Shown piece by piece: positions 1-8,162 of a DNA stretch of 64,000 nt. This DNA is from Paracoccus denitrificans. GTDB taxonomy: Bacteria > Pseudomonadota > Alphaproteobacteria > Rhodobacterales > Rhodobacteraceae. The notes under the pieces were generated by a model that was not told the DNA's origin, searched no databases, and saw only the letters and a list, made by a program, of their open reading frames with translations. The stretch's first letter is position 1. Each line of letters begins with the position of its first letter. The stretch lies in NCBI GenBank assembly GCA_003240735.1, contig QFNE01000004.1:124001-188000 (forward strand), read 5' to 3'. The translations under genes and the position numbers were made by a program.

Positions 1-1
1 C

Positions 2-40
2 TTCTATCGTCGCGGCGGTCAGCGTCTCGCATCGAACTGA
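2..40 (+). CDS. Possible C-terminal end of an upstream gene (partial)
   Basis: The frame from base 2 reads FYRRGGQRLASN and stops with TGA at 38-40. It is followed 25 bases later by a strong terminator, which fits the end of a gene that begins outside the window. Twelve residues are too few to name a family, and another frame stays open through this stretch, so the call rests mainly on the stop codon and terminator arrangement. Confidence 0.35.
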   Translation, partial: FYRRGGQRLASN

Positions 41-64
41 CGCTGACGATCCACGGCACGTTAA

Positions 65-99
65 CGGCCCTGCCACTTGCGGCGGGGCCGTTTTCTTTT
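65..99 (+). terminator. Rho-independent terminator upstream of folB
   Basis: A 10-bp GC-rich stem with one G-U pair (65-74 or so with 81-90) has a short loop and is followed by TTTTCTTTT at 91-99. It ends whatever is transcribed from the left and separates it from folB, which begins 13 bases later. Confidence 0.75.
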
Positions 100-111
100 C
101 ATGACAGGCGG

Positions 112-906
112 ATGGATGATCCTGACCTGATCCACCTGCGCGATTACATCGTTTCGACCGAAATCGGCGCGTTTCAGACCGAGCGTGGGGTGGACCAGCG
201 CCTGCGCTTTGACGTGACTGCAGAACTGTCAGAGCAGGTCAGCGGGGTCGATGACCACGTCGACCTGATCCTCAGTTATGACGTGCTGACAAACGCGATC
301 GCGACCGCATTGGCCGACGGGCGGATGAACCTGCTGGAGACACTGGCCGAACGCATCGCGGCAGAGGTCCTGTCCCACCCCCGCGCGGCACGCGTGCGGG
401 TGACCGTCGAAAAGCTGGACCGCATCCCCGGTGCCTTGGGTGTCACGATCAGCCGCAAAGCCGCGCGGATGGCCGCAGACGCGACACTGCACCGCCCCGT
501 TGTGATCTACTGGGGACGGGATGGCGTGGTGCCCAGCGGCCCGGCTGTAATCGTACCTGCCATCGACGTACCGAAGGCGGTGTCCACGACAGCCACCGCG
601 CGGCGGATCGCGCTTCTGTCGCTGGATCAGGCCGCATGGGCCTTGGCCGAGACGTTGAACCTGACTGTTGCGGACTCCCGCACCGAACTCGACTGGGCCG
701 CCGGGGATGGGCGTCCGGTCGTCTGGGCCCCCGCGAGAATGACGGCTGACGAGATTGAATTGAACGCGGATCCCATGGCGTTGACAGCGTGGCTCGCCGG
801 GCGCCTGAACGCCGAGCGTGTTGAGTGGCGTTTACCCGCGTCCATGCCGACGCCCACGTTGCCAGATGGCATCGCTTCTGTTGTCAGCCTGCCCGATCAT
901 GACTGA
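112..906 (+). CDS. folB: Dihydroneopterin aldolase FolB with a C-terminal extension
   Basis: FolB converts 7,8-dihydroneopterin to 6-hydroxymethyl-dihydropterin in folate synthesis. The first ~120 residues carry the family signature: IHLRDYIVSTEIGAFQTERG near the start, an ILSYD motif, NLLETLAERIA, and a VEKLDRIPGALGV stretch near residue 110. At 264 residues it is about twice the usual ~120, because a C-terminal part of ~140 residues of unknown function follows. I recall longer FolB proteins in Rhodobacteraceae, so the extension is probably lineage-typical. The stop overlaps the chosen folP start by 8 bases, so the two genes form one operon with glmM. Assignment is firm for the N-terminal domain only. 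Confidence 0.88.
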   Translation: MDDPDLIHLRDYIVSTEIGAFQTERGVDQRLRFDVTAELSEQVSGVDDHVDLILSYDVLTNAIATALADGRMNLLETLAERIAAEVLSHPRAARVRVTVEKLDRIPGALGVTISRKAARMAADATLHRPVVIYWGRDGVVPSGPAVIVPAIDVPKAVSTTATARRIALLSLDQAAWALAETLNLTVADSRTELDWAAGDGRPVVWAPARMTADEIELNADPMALTAWLAGRLNAERVEWRLPASMPTPTLPDGIASVVSLPDHD

Positions 907-1888
907 TGGCGTCTATTTCAGGCCGATCCCCGATCCGGCTGGCCGCTGGCTGATCGGTGGGGGCTGGGCGCGGTTCTCTCAACTGGAGAAGCTGACCAGA
1001 AATGCCCCGCCCGAGATCGTCACGCATGCGCCGGACGAATGGATGCAAGCGGTCACATCGCCGCGGCCCGATATCCTTGGTCTCTCGATGGACGGCCCAA
1101 GGATCATGGGGATCGTCAATGTCACCCCGGACAGCTTTTCAGACGGCGGCGACCATGCCGAAGCGGGGGCCGGTGCCGCGCATGGGCGCGCGCTGATCGC
1201 CCAAGGCGCCGACATTCTCGACATCGGCGGCGAGTCCACCCGTCCCGGCGCAGCTGAGGTGACGGTCGTCGATGAGAAAGCCCGCGTCGTGCCGGTGCTG
1301 GCCGCGCTCGCGGGTCAAGCGGTGCTGTCCATCGATACCCGCAAGTCAGATGTCGCGCGCGCGGCCGTCTCCGCGGGTGCGGGGATGGTCAACGATGTAT
1401 CAGCCTTTGCGTTCGATGCCGGTATGCCTGTTGTGGTCGCGGAAACGGGCGCGACGGTCTGCCTGATGCATGCTCAGGGCGAACCAGCGACAATGCAGGA
1501 CGCGCCGCACTATGACGACGTCTTGTTGGACGTTTATGACGCGTTGGCCGCGCGCATTTCGCAGGCCGAGGCGGCAGGCATTCCGCGCGCGCGGATTGTC
1601 GTTGATCCGGGCATCGGGTTCGGCAAGACCATCGCGCACAACCTGACGATCCTACGGCGGTTGTCGCTGTTCCATGGGTTGGGGTGTCCGGTCATGCTGG
1701 GCGTGTCGCGCAAGGGCTTCCTGGGAAAGCTGACCAATACGCCAGATGCCGCCGATCGGGATGCAGCAACGCTTGCCGTGACGCTGGCTGCTGTATCACA
1801 AGGAATACAAATCCACCGCGTCCATGACGTCGCGACCACGCGACAGGGCATCCGGATGTGGCAGGCAATGAACAAGGACGAGGCATGA
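899..1888 (+). CDS. folP: Dihydropteroate synthase
   Basis: FolP joins p-aminobenzoate to hydroxymethyl-dihydropterin diphosphate. The family signatures are clear: MGIVNVTPDSFSDGG for pterin-diphosphate binding, DIGGESTRPGA, SIDTRKSDVA, NDVSAF, and DPGIGFGKT. I start it at ATG 899, which overlaps the end of folB by 8 bases. The frame stays open back to 818, but that would bury it in folB. About 75 residues precede the first conserved strand, more than in short bacterial forms. The stop overlaps the glmM start in an ATGA. The 329-residue product is cytoplasmic. Confidence 0.92.
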   Translation: MTDGVYFRPIPDPAGRWLIGGGWARFSQLEKLTRNAPPEIVTHAPDEWMQAVTSPRPDILGLSMDGPRIMGIVNVTPDSFSDGGDHAEAGAGAAHGRALIAQGADILDIGGESTRPGAAEVTVVDEKARVVPVLAALAGQAVLSIDTRKSDVARAAVSAGAGMVNDVSAFAFDAGMPVVVAETGATVCLMHAQGEPATMQDAPHYDDVLLDVYDALAARISQAEAAGIPRARIVVDPGIGFGKTIAHNLTILRRLSLFHGLGCPVMLGVSRKGFLGKLTNTPDAADRDAATLAVTLAAVSQGIQIHRVHDVATTRQGIRMWQAMNKDEA

Positions 1889-3228
1889 GCAGGAAATTCT
1901 TCGGTACCGACGGCGTGCGCGGTCGGGCCAACACGCATCCGATGACTGCCGAAATGGCTTTGCGGCTGGGGACGGCAGCGGGGCATTTCTTTCAGCGTCA
2001 CGGTCAGGACGACCACCGCGTCGTGATCGGCAAGGACACGCGTCGGTCAGGCTACATGCTGGAAACGGCGCTGACCGCCGGGCTGACGTCGGTCGGCATG
2101 AACGTCATGCTGCTGGGGCCGGTGCCGACCCCTGCGGTCGGGTTCCTGACGCGGTCGATGCGGGCGGATATCGGAATCATGATCTCTGCCAGCCACAACC
2201 CGGCCCATGACAATGGAATCAAGTTTTTCGGCCCCGACGGGTTCAAGCTGTCCGACGACGTCGAGCGCGAGATCGAGGATTTGCTGGAGTCTCAGATCGA
2301 TCTCGTCGACCCTGAAAAAATCGGGCGCGCGCGGCGTATTGATGATGGGCTGGGCCGCTACATCGAATATGCCAAGACGACGTTCCCGTCCGGCTTGCGA
2401 CTGGACGGTTTGCGCGTCGTGGTCGACTGCGCGAACGGCGCGGCCTATCGCGCGGCGCCGGACGTGTTGTGGGAGCTCGGGGCCGAAGTCATCTCCATTG
2501 GCGTTCACCCGGATGGACGCAACATCAATGCGGGCGTCGGCTCTACCTATCCGCAGGCGTGCTCGGATGCAGTTGTTGCGCACAAGGCCGATCTGGGGAT
2601 CAGCCTGGACGGAGATGCCGACCGGGTGATCCTGATCGACGAAACCGGGGCTGTGGCGGACGGCGACCAGTTGATGGCGCTGATGGCCGCGCGTTGGGCC
2701 GAACAGGGCCGCCTGCGGGGCGGCGCGCTGGTAGCGACCGTGATGTCGAACCTTGGGCTCGAACGATATCTCGGTGAACGCGGGTTGCGGTTGGAACGCA
2801 CCGCCGTGGGTGACCGCTATGTCGTGGAACGGATGCGGGCCCAAGGGTTCAACCTTGGCGGCGAACAGTCCGGCCATATTGTCATGACTGACTATGCCAC
2901 GACCGGCGACGGTCTGATCGCCGCGTTGCAGTTCCTGGCCGCGCTGGCCGAAACCCAGCGCAAGGCGAGTGAGCTTGTTCGACAGTTCACGCCCGTGCCG
3001 CAGCTGTTGAAGAACGTACGCTTTGCGGCTGGGGCCGACCCGCTGGCGACCGACAGCGTCCGTGCCGAGATCGCGCTTGCCGAAACCCGGCTTGCCAACT
3101 CGGGCCGCGTCCTGATCCGTAAATCCGGCACCGAGCCCCTGATCCGCGTGATGGCGGAAGCCGAGGATGAGGTTCTGCTGAACGAGGTCGTGGACAATAT
3201 CGTGGCTGCGGTCGAGCGCTCGGCCTGA
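1885..3228 (+). CDS. glmM: Phosphoglucosamine mutase
   Basis: GlmM interconverts glucosamine-6-phosphate and glucosamine-1-phosphate, the step towards UDP-GlcNAc for peptidoglycan and lipopolysaccharide. Visible are KFFGTDGVRG at the N-terminus, the phosphoserine loop ISASHNPAHDNGIKFFG, the metal loop DGDADR, and the C-terminal phosphate-binding RKSGTEPLIRVMAE. The product is 447 residues, normal for the family. The start is the ATG at 1885, which overlaps the folP stop (ATGA). Upstream in-frame codons would run into folP. The stop lies 3 bases from the end of the convergent monooxygenase gene. Confidence 0.95.
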   Translation: MSRKFFGTDGVRGRANTHPMTAEMALRLGTAAGHFFQRHGQDDHRVVIGKDTRRSGYMLETALTAGLTSVGMNVMLLGPVPTPAVGFLTRSMRADIGIMISASHNPAHDNGIKFFGPDGFKLSDDVEREIEDLLESQIDLVDPEKIGRARRIDDGLGRYIEYAKTTFPSGLRLDGLRVVVDCANGAAYRAAPDVLWELGAEVISIGVHPDGRNINAGVGSTYPQACSDAVVAHKADLGISLDGDADRVILIDETGAVADGDQLMALMAARWAEQGRLRGGALVATVMSNLGLERYLGERGLRLERTAVGDRYVVERMRAQGFNLGGEQSGHIVMTDYATTGDGLIAALQFLAALAETQRKASELVRQFTPVPQLLKNVRFAAGADPLATDSVRAEIALAETRLANSGRVLIRKSGTEPLIRVMAEAEDEVLLNEVVDNIVAAVERSA

Positions 3229-3231
3229 TAG

Positions 3232-4395
3232 TCAGGCGGTCGGGTCGAAGTCGTAAATCCACGCGACCTGCCGGAACAGCAGCGATGGGGCCAACGTCCC
3301 GCCTGCCCGCAGGGCCGCATGGGCCGCAACGCGCATGGGACCCTGCAGGTGATAGTTTCGGGCGTTTGCGTCCGCCGCCGCCACCACTCTCGTGGCCCGC
3401 GGTGCACGCAGCGACCGGAACCGCGCCAGCGCACGGGCCTGTTCGGCATCTGCGCTCAGACACGCGCCCAGTGTCCATGCATCCTCGACCGCCAAGCACG
3501 CGCCTTGGGCAAGGAATGGTAAAGTCGGGTGAGCGGCATCGCCCAGAATCACGCGTCGGTCGTCGTGCCAGCGTACCGCGACCTGATGTCGGAACAGGCC
3601 CCAGATGCCACAGGACGACACGCGCGCAAGCCAACCGGGGACCGGTCCGCCGAATCCCCTGAACGCCGCGCGCATGTTGTTCGGATCGTCGGTCGCGGAC
3701 CAGCTTTCGGCCGTCCAATCAACCCGCTCCTCGACCGCCACGATGTTGCGCAGCCCGCCGGCGAGGGGATAGCTGACAAGGTGGCGCCCCGGTCCGGTGA
3801 AAACCTGCGCCGCGGGCATGCCACCCGGGTCAGGAATGATTGCGCGCCACGCGACGTGGCCCGTAAAGAAGGGTTTCTCTGGCCCATTCAGCATGGCTCG
3901 TTGTGCTGAGTGAAGCCCGTCCGCGCCGACAATCAGGTCCGCATCTGGCGCATCGACAACCGCACTGTTCAGATGAATGGACGCTCCTGCCTTCTTTGCC
4001 GCATCCGCAAGAAGCTGCACGAGCGCGGCCCGATGTACGGCGCGAAACTGCGCGTTGGGCCGCAGGCGGCGCACATCCATGCGCGCAAGCCGACTGCCCT
4101 GCATATTCAAAAGCTCGAATGCATGGATCGGGGTGCTGATATCGGACAGCTGGTCCCCAAGCCCCAGCGCATCCATGACGCGCCCGGCATTGGGGCTGAT
4201 CTGGATCCCCGCCCCGACGTTTTCCAGCGCCACCGCGCGTTCGTGGACGGTGACGTCTGCGCCGCGCTGTGCAAGCGCGGTCGCCGCTGTCAGTCCGGCA
4301 ATACCGGCGCCGATGATTGTAATACGCCGGCCGCGCAGCGGTGTCCGCTGCGCGTCAGGCTCAGTCTTCGCGATGGACACGCTCGCGCCGCTCAT
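3232..4395 (-). CDS. FAD-dependent monooxygenase (salicylate/3-hydroxybenzoate hydroxylase type)
   Basis: This is a group A flavoprotein hydroxylase that would use NAD(P)H and FAD to hydroxylate an aromatic or ring substrate that I cannot identify. Residues 29-34 hold the GxGxxG dinucleotide fold (GAGIAG), followed by an acidic strand end (VTVHER). The central GADGLHS and the late GDAAHPTLPFLAQGACLAVED motif are typical of the family. The ATG at 4395 lies 35 bases inside the upstream dksA-like gene, and a GTG at 4380 is a possible alternative. UbiH-type ubiquinone hydroxylases are related, but the NAGRVMDALGL region resembles salicylate hydroxylases more. Confidence 0.82.
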   Translation of the reverse strand: MSGASVSIAKTEPDAQRTPLRGRRITIIGAGIAGLTAATALAQRGADVTVHERAVALENVGAGIQISPNAGRVMDALGLGDQLSDISTPIHAFELLNMQGSRLARMDVRRLRPNAQFRAVHRAALVQLLADAAKKAGASIHLNSAVVDAPDADLIVGADGLHSAQRAMLNGPEKPFFTGHVAWRAIIPDPGGMPAAQVFTGPGRHLVSYPLAGGLRNIVAVEERVDWTAESWSATDDPNNMRAAFRGFGGPVPGWLARVSSCGIWGLFRHQVAVRWHDDRRVILGDAAHPTLPFLAQGACLAVEDAWTLGACLSADAEQARALARFRSLRAPRATRVVAAADANARNYHLQGPMRVAAHAALRAGGTLAPSLLFRQVAWIYDFDPTA

Positions 4396-4783
4396 GACGC
4401 TCTTGCGCTTCCAGCGTCATGGTGGCGATGGGGCGGGCGTCCAGCCGCTTCAGGCTGATCGGCTCACCGGTCATTTCGCAGTAACCATATTCGCTGTTGT
4501 CGATCCGGCGCAGCGCGCTGTCGATCTTGCTGACCAGCTTGCGCTGGCGGTCGCGGGTGCGCAGTTCGATCGAGCGGTCGGTTTCCTCAGACGCGCGGTC
4601 GGCGATGTCGGGGACATTGCGCGCGCTGTCCTGCAGGCCTTCCAGCGTTTCGGCTGACTGTTCCAAAAGTTCGGCTTTCCACGCGACAAGCTTGCGGCGG
4701 AAATATTCAAGTTGACGATCATTCATGAACGGCTCGTCTTCGGCGGGCCGATAGTCGTCTGGCAGGAAAGTCTGGCGCTTCAT
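4361..4783 (-). CDS. dksA: DksA/TraR family RNA polymerase-binding protein, zinc-ligand-poor
   Basis: DksA enters the RNA polymerase secondary channel and works with ppGpp at rRNA and amino-acid promoters. The 140 residues have the long coiled coil with the tip motif D59-x-x-D62-x-A64 (PDIADRA). The globular end holds YGYCEMTGEPISLKRLDARP. Only C102 remains of the four zinc cysteines: the C-x2-C-x17-C-x2-C pattern reads C-x2-T-x17-T-x2-A. Zinc-independent DksA paralogues are known, for example DksA2 of Pseudomonas aeruginosa, so this is probably functional. It is the first gene of a pair with the monooxygenase, which overlaps its 3' end. Confidence 0.88.
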   Translation of the reverse strand: MKRQTFLPDDYRPAEDEPFMNDRQLEYFRRKLVAWKAELLEQSAETLEGLQDSARNVPDIADRASEETDRSIELRTRDRQRKLVSKIDSALRRIDNSEYGYCEMTGEPISLKRLDARPIATMTLEAQERHERRERVHRED

Positions 4784-4935
4784 AGTGTCTCCAGCCTTGA
4801 TCCGGGCGTGATTACCGGATGCTGCGCCCCCTTAACGGATGGCGGCCCGCTTGCAAAGGGTTTGTCGCGTTCAGCTAGGAATAAGTGACAAATGAAGCCA
4901 TTTCGGCGTCAGTGGCGCATGGCCATGTGCCAAGC

Positions 4936-4958
4936 AAAAGGCCCGCCAATGGCGGGCC
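4936..4958 (-). terminator. Terminator of the lytic transglycosylase gene
   Basis: Read on the minus strand, an 8-bp perfect stem GGCCCGCC/GGCGGGCC with a 3-base loop is followed by TTTT. It lies 8 bases past the transglycosylase stop. Confidence 0.75.
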
Positions 4959-4966
4959 GGTGTGGT

Positions 4967-5437
4967 TCAGCGCAGACCGGTCGCCTGCAGCAATCCCTTG
5001 CGCTTGGCCTCATAGTAGTAGCCGCGCGAATACCATTTTACCGCAGCATCCGGGTTCCCGTCAGCAACCAGGTATGCACCGCGCAAATACTTGACGCCGT
5101 ACTTCAGGTTTGTCTCGGCATCCAAAAGACCTGAAGCAGACCCGCCGTATCCCATGCCGCGTGCGGTCGCGGGCAGCATCTGCATCAGACCATAATAGGG
5201 ACCATTGCGCGCGCCCGGACGGTGGCGGCTTTCGCGGATGATGACGCGGTGGACAAGCGATTCAGGAACCTGATAGGCCGTCGAGTACTTCTTGATTAGG
5301 CGGCGCAGCTCTGGCGTCTCGTTCGGGTGCAGGGTGGCTTGGGATGCGCGCGGTTCCACAAGGTTCATGCGGGGTTGCGTCGACGTCTGGCTGCCACACG
5401 CTGCAAGCGCGGCTGCGCGCGGAAGGAAACGGTTCAT
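4967..5437 (-). CDS. SLT-domain lytic transglycosylase, probable lipoprotein
   Basis: It would cleave peptidoglycan between MurNAc and GlcNAc. Residues 11-14 read LAAC, a lipobox, so the mature protein is probably anchored at C14 in the periplasm. The SLT fold is shown by the catalytic Glu in VHRVIIRES (E69), GLMQMLPATA at 83-92, and a TNLKYGVKYLRGAY segment. At 156 residues it is a minimal catalytic domain without binding repeats. It has its own terminator and no close co-directional partner, so it is probably monocistronic. Confidence 0.87.
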   Translation of the reverse strand: MNRFLPRAAALAACGSQTSTQPRMNLVEPRASQATLHPNETPELRRLIKKYSTAYQVPESLVHRVIIRESRHRPGARNGPYYGLMQMLPATARGMGYGGSASGLLDAETNLKYGVKYLRGAYLVADGNPDAAVKWYSRGYYYEAKRKGLLQATGLR

Positions 5438-5554
5438 TCTGCCTCGTCCGGAATTTTTATCGTTGAGGCAGGATTAGCCGAAGGGTCTGGGCCGATCTAC
5501 GATTTGCTGAGCTTCACCAGGCGGCCAGCCGCACCATCGGCGGAAACTTGCGAG

Positions 5555-5917
5555 TCATGACGGTTTTCCGCCGAAATCGTGGAAGACGAACCATGCCCCA
5601 AGGCAGATGAACCCAAAGCCGACAGCATGCTGCCAGCCCAGCTTCTCGCCCAGGTAAAGCCATGAAAAGCCTGCGAAAACGGTCAAGCTGATGACCTCTT
5701 GGATGGTCTTCAACTGGGCCGCGTTGAAGTAGCCATAGCCGATGCGGTTCGCGGGCACCTGCATGATGTATTCAAACAGCGCGATGCCCCAGCTAACCGC
5801 GATAACCAGAATCAGCGGCGCCGTTTTGTATTTCAGGTGGCCGTACCACGCCAAGGTCATGAACAGATTCGAGCAGATCAGCAGACCGATTGTGGCCACC
5901 GGGACTGGGACGCTCAT
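5555..5917 (-). CDS. DUF486 small multidrug-transporter-like membrane protein
   Basis: The 120-residue protein has four hydrophobic helices with the DUF486 pattern (LMTLAWYGHLK-like start, FEYIMQVPANRIGY, SLTVFAGFSWLYLGEKL). The fold resembles DMT/EamA half-transporters, but no substrate is established. Its ATG overlaps the dnaB stop by 4 bases, so it is translationally coupled downstream of the helicase gene. That reflects operon packing and not a replication role. Confidence 0.82.
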   Translation of the reverse strand: MSVPVPVATIGLLICSNLFMTLAWYGHLKYKTAPLILVIAVSWGIALFEYIMQVPANRIGYGYFNAAQLKTIQEVISLTVFAGFSWLYLGEKLGWQHAVGFGFICLGAWFVFHDFGGKPS

Positions 5918-7401
5918 CTGTATTCGTGCCCCGCATGGGCCAGGTTGCCGAAGCGGGTGAAGCGTCCGTCGAATGACAGCTCAACGGTGCCGATGGGGCC
6001 GTGACGCTGTTTGCCGATGATGACTTCAGCCTTGCCGTGGCAGGCCTCCATGATCTGCTGCCACTGCGCCATCTTTTCCAGCTCATGGTCGGCGGGCTTT
6101 TCGCGTTCCTTGTAGTATTCCTCGCGGAACACGAACATCACGATATCGGCGTCCTGCTCGATCGAGCCGGATTCGCGCAGGTCCGAAAGCTGCGGCCGCT
6201 TGTCTTCGCGGCTTTCGACCTGACGCGACAACTGGGACAGCGCGATGACGGGGATGTTCAGTTCCTTTGCGACGGCTTTCAGCCCCTGCGTGATCTCACT
6301 CACCTCGTTGACGCGGCTGTCCTTGGCTGTCGCCGCACGCAGAAGCTGGAGGTAGTCCACAATCAGCAGATCAAGACCGACCGTGCGTTTCAGCTTGCGC
6401 GCACGTGCGGCCAGCTGGTTGATCGGCAAGGCGGGGGTGTCGTCGATGTAAAGCGGGCATTTCTGCAGCTGCTGCGCGGCTTCGGCAAAGCGGCGAAATT
6501 CATCTTCGGACAGCGCACCACGGCGAATCATCTCGCTTGGGACCTCGGCCGCTTCCGACAGGATCCGGGACGCCAGCTGTTCCGCCGACATCTCAAGGCT
6601 GAAAAAGCCCACGACGCCGCCATTCGTCGTGCCGACTGTCCCGTCAGGCAACTCACCCGAGGTCCACGCCTTGGCGACGTTGAACGCGATGTTCGTGGCA
6701 AGCGAGGTTTTCCCCATCGACGGGCGACCGGCCAGAATGATTAGGTCGGATTTGTTCAGACCGCCCATCTTGTGGTCCAGGTCTTTCAGCCCGCAGGAGA
6801 TGCCGGATAGCTGGCCGTCGCGTTCGAACGCCTGCTGCGCCGCTTCCACCGCGCCCAGCATTGCTTTCAGGAACGACTGAAAGCCCCGTTCCGCGACGCC
6901 CTGTTCGCCCAGCTTGTAAAGCGTCTGTTCGGCGTCCTTGATCTGCTCTTCGGCGTCAGAGCCGATTTCCATCGTGCCGGCACGGTCCGAAATGTCCTGC
7001 CCCAGCTTGATCAGCTCGCGGCGCAGCGCGAATTCGCGGATCATGCGGGCGTAATCCCGCGCCGCAAAGGACGACACCGCCGCAGCGGCAAGACGCGCCA
7101 GATAGGCCGGGCCGCCAAGGTCCTTCAGCCCGGTGTCCTGCTCCATGAACGCCTTGATCGTGACCGGGCTGGCCAGCGCGTTCCGGGTGATGCGTTCGGC
7201 ACACAGCTCAAAGATGCGGCGGTGAACGGGGTCATAGAAATGGTCCGATTTGACGATTCGGGTGATTGAATCGAACACTTCGTTGTTCGTCAAAAGCGCG
7301 CCCAGAAGCTGCTGTTCGGCCTCGATAGAAAAGGGCACAGCAGGCGTTTCTGGCAGGTCGGGCAGGGCGCGATGGGGATCAATGGCGCGAAGCTCGGTCA
7401 T
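5914..7401 (-). CDS. dnaB: Replicative DNA helicase DnaB
   Basis: DnaB is the hexameric 5'-3' helicase of the replication fork. The N-terminal primase-interacting domain begins around residue 23 (PFSIEAEQQLLGALL). The RecA-like domain carries Walker A GRPSMGKTS at 225-233, Walker B LLIVDYLQLL, and the late SDLRESGSIEQDADIVMF segment. The length of 495 residues is normal and no intein is present. A promoter could lie in the 92-bp gap before it, after pyrE. Confidence 0.96.
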   Translation of the reverse strand: MTELRAIDPHRALPDLPETPAVPFSIEAEQQLLGALLTNNEVFDSITRIVKSDHFYDPVHRRIFELCAERITRNALASPVTIKAFMEQDTGLKDLGGPAYLARLAAAAVSSFAARDYARMIREFALRRELIKLGQDISDRAGTMEIGSDAEEQIKDAEQTLYKLGEQGVAERGFQSFLKAMLGAVEAAQQAFERDGQLSGISCGLKDLDHKMGGLNKSDLIILAGRPSMGKTSLATNIAFNVAKAWTSGELPDGTVGTTNGGVVGFFSLEMSAEQLASRILSEAAEVPSEMIRRGALSEDEFRRFAEAAQQLQKCPLYIDDTPALPINQLAARARKLKRTVGLDLLIVDYLQLLRAATAKDSRVNEVSEITQGLKAVAKELNIPVIALSQLSRQVESREDKRPQLSDLRESGSIEQDADIVMFVFREEYYKEREKPADHELEKMAQWQQIMEACHGKAEVIIGKQRHGPIGTVELSFDGRFTRFGNLAHAGHEYR

Positions 7402-7493
7402 GGAAATATCTCCGACTCCGGTGTCATGCCATTATCACATGGCCTGATCTGCCGGTCCATCCGGTTATGGTCGGCAAACAACGTGGCGCGCAC

Positions 7494-8162
7494 TCAGGGG
7501 TGGGCCGCTTGCCAGCCGCGCGGGTCGTTCAGGAACGCCTCGACCTCATGGATCGTCGCGGCGTCAAGGCTGCCTTGCGCCTTCGCCTCGGCCAGAACGT
7601 CCCACCAGGTGCACAGGTGGTGCAGCTTCACCCCGTGGTCGGCCAGACGCTGTGTCGTTTCGGGGAAGATGCCATAGTAGAAGATCACAGCCGTATCCGC
7701 GCAGGTCGCGCCGGTTTCGCGGATGGCGTCCACGAATGACAGTTTGGACCCGCCATCGGTCGTCAGATCCTCGACCAGCAGGACACGCTGTCCTTCGGTC
7801 ATGACCCCTTCGATCCGGGCGTTGCGGCCATAACCCTTGGGCTTTTTGCGCACATAGGTCATCGGCAGGCCCAGACGTTCGGCCACCAGCGCGGAAAACG
7901 GAATGCCCGCGGTTTCACCGCCGGCAATGTTGTCGAACGCCTCGAACCCGGCATCACGGCAAACGGTCGCCGCCATGAAATCCATCAGCGTACTGCGGAT
8001 ACGGGGATAGGAGATGAGCTTGCGGCAATCGATATAGGTCGGCCCTTTCAGGCCGGAGGCATAGGTGAACGGCTCGGCGCTGAAATGGACCGCGCCGATT
8101 TCCAGAAGCATCCGGGCCGACAGCCGCGCGATTTCGTCTTGCGTGGGAAAGGTCAGGGTCAT
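7494..8162 (-). CDS. pyrE: Orotate phosphoribosyltransferase
   Basis: PyrE makes orotidine-5'-phosphate from orotate and PRPP. The PRPP-binding motif is VLLVEDLTTDGGSK; YVRKKPKGYGRNARIEG is the family's catalytic-loop region. I start at ATG 8162, which overlaps the pyrC stop in ATGA and gives 222 residues. An upstream in-frame codon would lie inside pyrC. It is co-transcribed with pyrC, the preceding pathway enzyme. Confidence 0.94.
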   Translation of the reverse strand: MTLTFPTQDEIARLSARMLLEIGAVHFSAEPFTYASGLKGPTYIDCRKLISYPRIRSTLMDFMAATVCRDAGFEAFDNIAGGETAGIPFSALVAERLGLPMTYVRKKPKGYGRNARIEGVMTEGQRVLLVEDLTTDGGSKLSFVDAIRETGATCADTAVIFYYGIFPETTQRLADHGVKLHHLCTWWDVLAEAKAQGSLDAATIHEVEAFLNDPRGWQAAHP

